DNA from: Idiomarina seosinensis
Lineage (GTDB): Bacteria > Pseudomonadota > Gammaproteobacteria > Enterobacterales > Alteromonadaceae
Assembly: GCF_003987275.1 (NCBI RefSeq)
Contig: NZ_PIQF01000001.1
Location: 1-64,000 of the forward strand
Length of the DNA: 64,000 nucleotides
Reading direction: 5' to 3'
The notes beneath the pieces are model-generated. The model was given only the letters and a program-made list of their open reading frames with translations, had not been told where the DNA came from and made no database searches. This document shows positions 9,960 to 17,345 of this stretch, in pieces. The first letter of the stretch is position 1. Each line of letters starts with the position of its first letter. The position numbers and the translations under genes were made by a program.

Positions 9960-11972
9960 TTACTTTGAACTAACGGCAGGTCCGGTGTAACCGTCTAACT
10001 GCAATTCATCTACTTTAACTGCCTGCTCTGGCTCCTCAATGCCTTCCGCGATTACTGCAATACCAAGGGCTTTCGCAATATCACGTATTTTTGCAACAAT
10101 CTTACTGCGCTCGGAGCTATCCTCAAGGTTCACAAGTAGTGCGCGATCCAGTTTTAAGTAACGCAAGCCCAAACGAGTAAAGTCGGGCAGAGAATTCAAC
10201 GAATACTGCATATGGTCAATGCCTACACTACAGCCTAACTGGGTCAGTGTTACGCATAATTCACCAAAGGCAGCCGGATGCGCGAGTACGGTTTTTTCCG
10301 ACCATTCAAAGGTCAGCTGCTGACAATAAGAGTGTCCTGCAGCCCGTAACCGAGCGATCAGTGCAGCGCGGGCGTCGGCCGACACTAAAAACACGCTCGA
10401 TAAGTTAACTGCTAACGGCTGTCGCGTTAGTTGATTGGTACGCTTAGCTATATGTGCAATGGTGTGATCGATAGCGGCTAGTTCTAATGGCTCGATAAAT
10501 CCAAGTCGCCGCGCCCAGCTAATAAAATCTTTAGCACTGCGTCGCTGGCCTTTTAAGACAACTCGCATCATGCCCTCGTAGTGTAGTATCTCACCATCAC
10601 GTGATACCACTGGGTAATAATCCATCGACACTAACTGTTGCGTCAGAGCATTTTCAAAGGCGTCGCGCCAGCCTTGATGGTCATCAAATAATTTTTTCTG
10701 AACGCTGTCATTAAATAAAACATGTTCCAACGACTGGTTGGCACTGCCGTCTGCTCGTCCGCGATCTAAACAACGTGTCAATTGTGAATCTATACGCATC
10801 AAAAGGTCCGATACCCTATCATCCACCAGCATTCGCTCAGCTATCACACACCAATGCGGTTCAATACCGGCTGTTTGGGCGTTGGTTAGTTCTGCCAACG
10901 GTTCGCTAAGCGTGTTTGGCAGAGTGTTTGCTGATAATTGCTTAGCGATTTTTTGTTTAACAGTGTCGGGATCTACAATGTCCGACACGACCAAAACAAA
11001 TTCGCTGGCATTAAGCCGGCCGACCGTCACTGTAGCTTCGGCACTGCTGTTTAGTTTTTCCGCAACTGCCAACAGGTGGGTAGCAATAGCGCATAACCAC
11101 TGGTCCGTTGTGCGCCGGCCCAGCACGTCATTAACCGACCGTAAGTCGCCAACATCGACCAATACCACATAGGAGTTTTGTTCGTGCGCCAGATCGTGGA
11201 GCTGACTGGTGAGCTGACGTACAACGTAGTCTCGGTTATAAACACCGGTTAGCGCATCGGTATCCAGTTGCTGCTGTAGTTCAGCCAGTTTAGTGACCTC
11301 CCGCTGAAACGACTGCCGAATTTGAACTGTCATTTTATTCATGGCAATGACTAAGCGCTTTAAGTCGGTGGTGCGTGGCAACCTGGGATTTTCTTCATAC
11401 TGCCCAGCGCCAATAGCATCTGCTTGCTGCACCAAAGCGGATAGGGGCCGAGTAATACCTCGCAACAGCGCTCGGCCGATTATCGCTGCCAGTATTGCTA
11501 CGGCTAAGAAAATAACCAATAAATTAAGCGTGCGTTGCCAGAGCGCATCAAGCACGTAACTTTTTTGGCTTTCTACGGTTAATGTCCCGTATTGCTGCCA
11601 GCCGTCCTGCACTAATGCTGTCGCAGCCGGCGCATCAACCGACACCCACTGCTGAAACCAGGCAGGGGCCGATGTTGTACGTTGCCCGTTAAATGTTTTA
11701 TCAACGATCAGGTTGCCGTCAGTGTCGGTCAATTGCAGGCGCTGATAAAACCCAGTATCAAACTGTGCGGCTAAAGTCAGCTCCAATAACGTGGGATCTT
11801 TGTCCATAGCACTTAACGTTTGTGCAAGCACATTGGCATTGTCGGTATTTTTTACCGCCAGCTGTTGTTCAAATACTCTTACGGCAGAATACGTAGTCAC
11901 CAAAAAACTGGCGATAAAACTTAACGTGAGCACCGCGATAATTACGTACCAAAATTGGCGATTTAACGTCAT
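9960..11972 (-). CDS. lapD: LapD-like c-di-GMP receptor with degenerate GGDEF and EAL domains
   Basis: This 670-residue inner-membrane protein has TM1 (about 8-30), a periplasmic LapD/MoxY-type domain to about 147 containing the conserved DGWQQYGTLTV hairpin, TM2 (about 150-172), HAMP, GGDEF (about 235-390) and EAL (about 415-665). GGDEF is replaced by LNASEF and the EAL motif by EGM, so it should be catalytically dead and act as a sensor. In the known Lap system, c-di-GMP-bound LapD sequesters the protease LapG, which keeps the adhesin on the cell. The start at 11972 has AGGAG 7 nt upstream. It overlaps lapG by 4 nt (ATGA), so the two are co-transcribed and converge on the secretion operon. 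Confidence 0.92.
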   Translation of the reverse strand: MTLNRQFWYVIIAVLTLSFIASFLVTTYSAVRVFEQQLAVKNTDNANVLAQTLSAMDKDPTLLELTLAAQFDTGFYQRLQLTDTDGNLIVDKTFNGQRTTSAPAWFQQWVSVDAPAATALVQDGWQQYGTLTVESQKSYVLDALWQRTLNLLVIFLAVAILAAIIGRALLRGITRPLSALVQQADAIGAGQYEENPRLPRTTDLKRLVIAMNKMTVQIRQSFQREVTKLAELQQQLDTDALTGVYNRDYVVRQLTSQLHDLAHEQNSYVVLVDVGDLRSVNDVLGRRTTDQWLCAIATHLLAVAEKLNSSAEATVTVGRLNASEFVLVVSDIVDPDTVKQKIAKQLSANTLPNTLSEPLAELTNAQTAGIEPHWCVIAERMLVDDRVSDLLMRIDSQLTRCLDRGRADGSANQSLEHVLFNDSVQKKLFDDHQGWRDAFENALTQQLVSMDYYPVVSRDGEILHYEGMMRVVLKGQRRSAKDFISWARRLGFIEPLELAAIDHTIAHIAKRTNQLTRQPLAVNLSSVFLVSADARAALIARLRAAGHSYCQQLTFEWSEKTVLAHPAAFGELCVTLTQLGCSVGIDHMQYSLNSLPDFTRLGLRYLKLDRALLVNLEDSSERSKIVAKIRDIAKALGIAVIAEGIEEPEQAVKVDELQLDGYTGPAVSSK

Positions 11973-12715
11973 TGACGAGCTCCTTCATTAGAACGGGGGG
12001 ATTGCCAGCGAATACCTTCATCGGCTAAACGGTCAAGCACACTGCGCCAACGAGAAAGTCTGTCCAACGGACTGGTTTTGGCCTGCTGTCCGGCCGCACC
12101 CACCCACAACCCACTAGCATTAAAGCTAAATACTGGGGTTAAGTCAGGGCGTTGCGACGCGGGTAATATATCGCTGATTAAACTATCAAGAATTAACGGT
12201 TCAGAATTAGGGGTTGGGTAGTAACCCAGCACCATGTGGGCCTGACTAACCCCGCTGTTTACGCCACCAATTCGAGCACGTACATAAACAAGTCGTAGCT
12301 TGTCATCACTGACGCCAGCGAGTCGCAAACTGGCGTACTGGGCAATCGCATAATCTTCGCAGTCGCCCAGTCCTTGTTCAAAGGTTTCACTCACCGACGC
12401 CCAGTAATCCGACTGGCCATACAGTGCCTGGTCGGTTCGGTACCTTACATGCTCGTGCACAAAACGGTTTACCTGATTTAACTGCTGGCGCTCCGATACT
12501 GCTGGTAATTGCTCGACCAACTGAAGCCACTCACGAGCTGTATCCGCATTTTCGCTAAAACGCGCAACAAATTGCCCGGGCTTAAGACCCCAGCGCTCGT
12601 TAGCGATAGTGTGGATCATGGAAAAGCTAAATAACATGATCAAAAAAATAAGCAGCGATTTACGCACGAAAATATAGGCGGTCGGGTGATATCGAATAAC
12701 ATACCGGATAAGCAT
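11969..12715 (-). CDS. lapG: LapG-like periplasmic transglutaminase-fold cysteine protease
   Basis: This 248-residue protein of the bacterial transglutaminase-like cysteine proteinase family has an N-terminal membrane/signal segment (about 17-38). The expected catalytic triad is visible: Cys119 in GLGDCEDYA, His160 in SQAHMVLGY and Asp177 in LILDSL. In characterised systems LapG cleaves a di-alanine site in the adhesin's N-terminal retention module and so releases it from the surface. It is first in a two-gene operon with lapD. The start is uncertain because no Shine-Dalgarno site precedes 12715; a start a few codons downstream, before the hydrophobic stretch, is possible. Confidence 0.9.
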   Translation of the reverse strand: MLIRYVIRYHPTAYIFVRKSLLIFLIMLFSFSMIHTIANERWGLKPGQFVARFSENADTAREWLQLVEQLPAVSERQQLNQVNRFVHEHVRYRTDQALYGQSDYWASVSETFEQGLGDCEDYAIAQYASLRLAGVSDDKLRLVYVRARIGGVNSGVSQAHMVLGYYPTPNSEPLILDSLISDILPASQRPDLTPVFSFNASGLWVGAAGQQAKTSPLDRLSRWRSVLDRLADEGIRWQSPRSNEGARQ

Positions 12716-12854
12716 AGATTGAACAATAAAACATTGGGTCTAAGGCTCCATTTCGACATTAGTAAATCTTCTGTAAAACACCTTTGGTCGCAAACTCGTT
12801 GTGCTATTTATTAGGAATACGTTAATTTGTCATTCTGACAAGCCGGAGGTACTT

Positions 12855-14588
12855 ATGCGTTTTTCAAAATCTTTAATAGCACTTGCTCTTTCAACTTCAT
12901 TGACCGCCTGTGGCGGCTCTGATTCATCCGAACCAACAGGCAGTAATCCGCCTGCCACCGGTGGCGGTGGTGACTCTGGCAGCAGCGTTTATTCCGAAGG
13001 CGTAATAACCGGTTTCGGTAGCGTTTATGTTAATGGTCAGCGCTACCGCTCAGGTAACGCCAACATCGCCGTGGGTAATAACCCGGCGGCTGAAGAAGCG
13101 GACTTAAAAGTAGGAATGGTGGTGTCAGTAGCCGCATCGTCTGCCGGCGATGGCGAAGATCCCGAAGCCAGCGATATTCGCTACGAAGAACATCTACAAG
13201 GTGCCGTCACCTTCATCGATACCGAACAAGAGACATTAGATGTGTTGGGTCAACAGGTGGTTTTTAACGATTTAACCGAGTTTGATGGCACAGAACTATC
13301 GACTTTAGCGGTCGGTGATATTGTCGAAGTGAGCGGCTATATCAATGACGACGGTGATTTTTACGCTACTCGTATTGAGTTAGAAACCGACGCTGATGAA
13401 TTCAATATAAAAGGGACTATCAGCTCGTTAGATACCGACGCCCAGACCTTTGCGATTAATGCACTAACCATCAATTACAGCGGCGCCGAGTTTGATGATA
13501 TGAGTGCCGATGATTTAGCCGATGGCCTATATGTCAAAGTTGAAGGCGAAAACTTTGATGAAGAAACCACGACATTGACCGCAACCACCATCGAAAATAA
13601 AGAGCAGAACCTTGACGATATTGACGATGTCGATGAAATTAAAATTGCCGGTATCGTCAGCGATTATAACGAAGCAGAAGGCGTGTTCACGGTTAATCGT
13701 TATACCTTTAACGTTAACGACGAAACCGAGTTTGAAGACGGTCCTGCGTCACGACTGGCGAATGGTGTTCGAGTGAAAGTCGAAGCCGAAGTTGAAAACG
13801 AGCAACTGTTTGCTGAGGAAATAGAATTTATCGCCAAAGATGCCCGTCAAAAAACCGAAGGGCAGGTTGAGTCTGTTGACACTGACAACCAAACCTTCGT
13901 GATTAACGGCATCACCTTTACCGTCGAAGACGACACAACCTATTTAGATACTTCCGGTCAGGGTGCGCGTCAATTCAACTTCGCTGACATCGCGGTTAAT
14001 GACTGGCTGAAAGTGTTATCGGTTATTGACGATAATGGCGATACCGTGGCGGTGAAGGTCAAGCGTTCTGATGAAGACGATCGTGACGGTGAAGTGAAAG
14101 GCGTTGCCAGCGGCGTTACTGTCGACGGAATGACCGTTGCCGGAGTCAGTATCGTGTTTAATGAAGAGACCGAGTTTGAAGGTGACGACGACAACAACGA
14201 TGGCAACTTAAGTGTCGATGAATTCGTTGCCTTGTTTGATGGCGAAGAAGAGATTGAAGTCGAAGTAAAAGGTAACTACGACGGCGACATACTGATTGCT
14301 CAAGAAGTCGAAATTGAAACCGATGACGATGATGACGGCGACGACGATCAAGGCGACAAGACCGGTAAAGCCGAGTTTGAAGGCGCGGTTGAATCGATTG
14401 ACGGCGAAACCCTAGTCGTTAACGGCATCGAATTACGTTTTGACGACAGCAGTGAACTTGAAGTCGATGACCAGGAAGTAAGTGTCGCCGATTTTATCGC
14501 TGCCATTGAAGTCGGCACCGTGATTGAAATCGAAGGCGTCTGGCGTGAGCAAAGCTATGTTCAGGTGTTAGAAGCCGAAGTCGAGTAG
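12855..14588 (+). CDS. Acidic outer-membrane lipoprotein with seven DUF5666-like repeats
   Basis: The chosen start at 12855 (GGAGG 5 nt upstream) gives a signal sequence with lipobox LTAC followed by Gly-Gly, predicting an outer-membrane lipoprotein of 577 residues; the frame is also open from 12801. After a short Ser/Gly/Pro linker it contains about seven repeats of roughly 75 residues. Each has the plan GxVxxVDxxxxTFxINGxxF, then a xTxF turn, then VxVEGxxxxxxxxAxxIE, as in DUF5666 proteins. Repeat 6 carries an insert reading DDNNDGNLSVDE (14187-14222), a canonical EF-hand loop pattern, followed soon by an Asp-rich stretch. Extracytoplasmic calcium binding is plausible. Its role is unknown; it lies divergent from lapG. 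Confidence 0.82.
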   Translation: MRFSKSLIALALSTSLTACGGSDSSEPTGSNPPATGGGGDSGSSVYSEGVITGFGSVYVNGQRYRSGNANIAVGNNPAAEEADLKVGMVVSVAASSAGDGEDPEASDIRYEEHLQGAVTFIDTEQETLDVLGQQVVFNDLTEFDGTELSTLAVGDIVEVSGYINDDGDFYATRIELETDADEFNIKGTISSLDTDAQTFAINALTINYSGAEFDDMSADDLADGLYVKVEGENFDEETTTLTATTIENKEQNLDDIDDVDEIKIAGIVSDYNEAEGVFTVNRYTFNVNDETEFEDGPASRLANGVRVKVEAEVENEQLFAEEIEFIAKDARQKTEGQVESVDTDNQTFVINGITFTVEDDTTYLDTSGQGARQFNFADIAVNDWLKVLSVIDDNGDTVAVKVKRSDEDDRDGEVKGVASGVTVDGMTVAGVSIVFNEETEFEGDDDNNDGNLSVDEFVALFDGEEEIEVEVKGNYDGDILIAQEVEIETDDDDDGDDDQGDKTGKAEFEGAVESIDGETLVVNGIELRFDDSSELEVDDQEVSVADFIAAIEVGTVIEIEGVWREQSYVQVLEAEVE

Positions 14589-14692
14589 GCGGCTTCGCGG
14601 GATGGGCTCGCTTTGCTCGCGGTTTGGGCGCTTCGCGCGGGATGGGCTTGCCTCCCACACCGGCGCAGCCCCATACCGCGAGCGAAGCGAGC
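14589..14692. repeat. GC-rich inverted repeat array A1
   Basis: The stretch is built from short alternating words (GCTTCGCG, GGGATGGGCT, GCTCGCTTTGCTCGC, GGGCTTGCC) and their reverse complements. It directly abuts the lipoprotein stop and the 3' end of the four-helix-bundle gene. The same words recur in arrays A2 and A3. Confidence 0.8.
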
Positions 14693-15046
14693 CTAGGCCG
14701 TTCCTCTCCCTCGAACCTCTCGCATTAATCGAAATAAGCCTACCCCAACACGAGTACAATTGTTTGCCAGCGTGTCACACGAAGCTACAGAGAAATAACC
14801 GCCGTGCCGAGCAATAAGAACTTGAGTTTCGACCTCAGCATTTGATGCACGAGCGTAATTAAGAAACTGCAGTTGTTGCTTCGGCGTGCTGCGCACCATG
14901 CCCTCAGCTATATTGCTAGGTACAGAGATCGACGAGCGGAGTATTTGATCGTTAAAGCTAAACACCCGACACTGCTCTATCTCATCAATGATAATAAACG
15001 TACTCGCTAGTGATAACTCCCAAACCCTCAACTTTTTGTAATTCAT
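14693..15046 (-). CDS. Four-helix-bundle protein (S23 / 23S rRNA intervening-sequence family)
   Basis: This 117-residue protein carries the family hallmarks: a VWELSL start region, an internal DQILRSSISVPSNIAEG motif (about residues 33-49), a FLNYARASNAEVETQ helix and a final short helix. Proteins of this family are found inside 23S rRNA intervening sequences, in retroelement accessory genes (Avd) and as free-standing genes; their molecular role is unclear, with pentameric helical bundles in known structures. Here the gene stands alone between GC-rich inverted arrays A1 and A2, and its last codons run into A1. This resembles the stem-flanked layout of intervening sequences and suggests a small mobile or passively copied unit. 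Confidence 0.85.
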   Translation of the reverse strand: MNYKKLRVWELSLASTFIIIDEIEQCRVFSFNDQILRSSISVPSNIAEGMVRSTPKQQLQFLNYARASNAEVETQVLIARHGGYFSVASCDTLANNCTRVGVGLFRLMREVRGRGTA

Positions 15047-15059
15047 AAAACATCCTTGT

Positions 15060-15330
15060 TTTTGGCTACGCCTTCGGCTTCGCGGTGTGGAACCTTTGGC
15101 CGGTGTGGGCTCGCCTTCGGCTTCGCGGTGTGGGGCCTTCGGCCGGTGTGGGCTTGCCTTCGGCTTCGCGGTGTGGGGCCTTTGGCCGGTGTGGGCTCGG
15201 CTTCGCCTTCGCGGGATAGACTCGCTGCGCTCGTGTTTTACGTGAGCGAAGCGAACCCATACCGCGAAGCCGGAGGCAAGCCCATCCCGCGCGAAGCGCC
15301 CAAACCACGAGCGAAGCGAGTCCCCAGACT
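15060..15330. repeat. GC-rich inverted repeat array A2
   Basis: The gap between the four-helix-bundle gene and the outer-membrane barrel gene is filled by this array. Three tandem variants of a unit combining CCTTCGGCTTCGCGGTGTGG and GGCCGGTGTGGGCT occupy 15068-15205. A hairpin centred at about 15235 follows (CGCTGCGCTCGTG / CGTGAGCGAAGCG), then the same words inverted to 15322. It is stop-free in several frames, so long spurious ORFs cross it. From 15331 to 15414 I see only the Shine-Dalgarno site of the next gene. Confidence 0.85.
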
Positions 15331-15414
15331 TTTCAAAACCTTTACGCCCCTAACCCTAGCCGCACTGTCTAAAAGGGCCATAATAAAAGGACGTATTTAA
15401 AAGGGAGTAGAACG

Positions 15415-15915
15415 ATGAAAACGTTAATTGGATTAACCGCAATTTTGGCTGTTAGTATCGCGGCGACAGCGAGCGCCGAAGACCGCACTTATGTTAGCGG
15501 TGGTTATAACGACTTCGGTGACTCCGACTTTTACATAAAAGGTTCGCGTCAGCTGGACCGGAACTGGGTTATCGAAGCCGAAGCTTTTGATAGCGGCGAT
15601 GTTGGCTTGCGTGCCGGTGGTCAGTACCTGATGGCAAACAGCCCGTTGTTCTTAAAAGGTGGGATAAGCCACTATGATTTTGGTGCTTCTGATGACACCG
15701 GTGCTTATGCCGGCGTTGGTACGGTGGTTGGGCTTAGTACTCAAACCACGGCAATGTTAGATGCTGCTTATGACTCAGCATTAGACGGCTATGCGTCAGT
15801 GGGTGCGAAAGTTCGTTACAACTTCGACCAGAACTTTGCTGCCGATGTTGGCTTTCGTGGCAACTTCAGCGGTGTTGATAATGAGTTCCGGGTTGGAATA
15901 ACTTACAAATTCTAG
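15415..15915 (+). CDS. Small outer-membrane beta-barrel protein
   Basis: This 166-residue protein has a signal peptide (MKTLIGLTAILAVSIAATASA, cut before EDRT). The mature region of about 145 residues has alternating amphipathic strands (YVSGGYNDFG, WVIEAEAFDSGDVGLRAGGQY, YAGVGTVVGLS, YASVGAKVRYNF) and ends in a BAM-type C-terminal Phe (FRVGITYKF). The size suits an eight-stranded barrel of the OmpX/OmpA-like porin-fold class. The start is supported by GGGAG 7 nt upstream. It is transcribed alone, bracketed by repeat arrays A2 and A3. The function is unknown. Confidence 0.82.
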   Translation: MKTLIGLTAILAVSIAATASAEDRTYVSGGYNDFGDSDFYIKGSRQLDRNWVIEAEAFDSGDVGLRAGGQYLMANSPLFLKGGISHYDFGASDDTGAYAGVGTVVGLSTQTTAMLDAAYDSALDGYASVGAKVRYNFDQNFAADVGFRGNFSGVDNEFRVGITYKF

Positions 15916-16165
15916 GCTACGCCACGGGCTCTGCGGTTTAGGGCCTTCGGCCGGCTTGGGCGCTTCGCGCGGGACAGACTCGCTACGCTCGTGTTTTACG
16001 TGAGCGAAGCGAACCCACGCCGCGCAGCCGGAGGCAAGCCTATACCGCGCGAAGCGCCCATCTCGTCGGCCGAAGGCCCCATACCGCGAAGCCCACACCG
16101 ACCAAAGGTCCCAAGCCGCGCAGCCAAAGGCAAGCCCACCCCGCGAAGCCAAAGGCAAGCCCAAG
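15916..16165. repeat. GC-rich inverted repeat array A3
   Basis: This array has the same words as A1 and A2. Its core at 15968-16040 is almost identical to 15210-15282 in A2, in direct orientation and with only a few substitutions, including the CGTGTTTTACGTGAGCG hairpin loop. The array runs from the barrel-gene stop to the stop of the convergent wzi gene and could act as a bidirectional transcription or mRNA-end structure. Confidence 0.85.
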
Positions 16166-17344
16166 CTACTGCCAGCGAATCTCCCAACTCAGGGCGGCGC
16201 TGAATTCGTTGTCGTCTTGTGGGTTTTTCCAGGCGTTTAAACCGATGCGGGCGCGGCCTCCGGCGAATGGGTAATACGCCTCAACGGAACCGCGCTTACG
16301 CTCGTTATCCGATAGCCGAATATCAATACCACGACCATCGCCGCTAAATGCGGACAGTCCTACCGCGTTGTAATCAACGTTGTCACTGCTAAACCGTTCA
16401 ACAAACACCTTCGACATAAAGCCGTATGCGCTGAACGAATAATCCGCACCCAATACCCGCGCGTTATTATCTAACGAGCGGTCGTCGTAGACTTCGCGGC
16501 GCAGGTAACCGTAGGCCGATAACTGTGCGGGAAGACTCACCCGTGCGGATACTGCGTAACTGTCTTTGCTTTCGACTAGATCCGAACGCGTCCACTGCAC
16601 AGCGTACTGCCAGTGCTCGGACGGGGCCAGGGCAACGCGAAAACCGTAACCGTTCTCACGGTCATTAATCGACTCAAGTTTATCTTCCGACTGCCCTGCG
16701 AACGCCTGAATGTCCCAGCGGCCAACACCGGAATCTCCGCCGCCGCTTAACCGGACTTTTTGTAACGGTGTTGCAGAAACCGTATTCAGACCGTCGTTGG
16801 TCATCGATGGCGACCACCACAATGGCAATTGCTCTAACGATACTGCCCATTGGCCGGCGCGCGCTGCTAAGTAAGTGCCCTCCAGGCTAAAAGTGTCACC
16901 CTCACCGCCTAAAGCTCCAACAGCATCATGACGAAAGTTAGTGACCAAACGCGCGGCGTAATGCTCGGACTGAAACTCCCGGGTCAGTTCCAGGTGGGCT
17001 TTGGCTCGTTCAACCTGTGCAAAACCCTGTGGATAACCTGTGTCATTCTGCAGCGTCAACTTACCACCGGTGTAGCCATCGCGGGCAAAGTTAGCGGCAT
17101 TAAACAGCCTATCGTAGGCGGCAAGTTCGGTTTCGGATAAATCATTGACGTCTACCCGCAGTAACTGGCGGTGTATCTGATGCCACATCAGCGGAAAGTT
17201 CTCGCTGGGAGTTACCGTAACGCCGGCATTAGACAATACCTGCAATGCATGGCGTAACTGCGCATCATCAGCGGCAAGCCAGGGAGTCGACAGCGCCGCA
17301 CTGCTAAACAGCACGGCAATGGCAAAGGATAAACGTTTTTTCAT
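16166..17344 (-). CDS. wzi: Wzi-family capsule assembly outer-membrane protein
   Basis: This 392-residue protein has a signal peptide (about 1-19), then the family-typical mature start STPWLAADDAQLRHALQVLSNAGV. It continues with a long antiparallel beta-barrel of the Wzi type (LPLWWSPSMTND motif near residue 175) and a C-terminal aromatic end (SWEIRWQ). Wzi is an outer-membrane lectin-like barrel that anchors or organises capsule at the cell surface. It lies 1 nt downstream of the SLBB export gene, on the same strand, so the two form an export operon divergent from gfcABCD. The family is clear; the exact polysaccharide ligand is not known. Confidence 0.88.
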   Translation of the reverse strand: MKKRLSFAIAVLFSSAALSTPWLAADDAQLRHALQVLSNAGVTVTPSENFPLMWHQIHRQLLRVDVNDLSETELAAYDRLFNAANFARDGYTGGKLTLQNDTGYPQGFAQVERAKAHLELTREFQSEHYAARLVTNFRHDAVGALGGEGDTFSLEGTYLAARAGQWAVSLEQLPLWWSPSMTNDGLNTVSATPLQKVRLSGGGDSGVGRWDIQAFAGQSEDKLESINDRENGYGFRVALAPSEHWQYAVQWTRSDLVESKDSYAVSARVSLPAQLSAYGYLRREVYDDRSLDNNARVLGADYSFSAYGFMSKVFVERFSSDNVDYNAVGLSAFSGDGRGIDIRLSDNERKRGSVEAYYPFAGGRARIGLNAWKNPQDDNEFSAALSWEIRWQ

Positions 17345-17345
17345 A

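Noticed and set aside
15056-15400. ORF of 114 codons on the plus strand across repeat array A2
   Set aside because: It is made of translated repeat words, has no ribosome site or family resemblance, and the opposite strand is equally open.
15796-16187. Overlapping ORFs on both strands across repeat array A3
   Set aside because: They are stop-free repeat artefacts with Trp/Arg/Gly/Ala-rich low-complexity products; one also overlaps the outer-membrane barrel gene.
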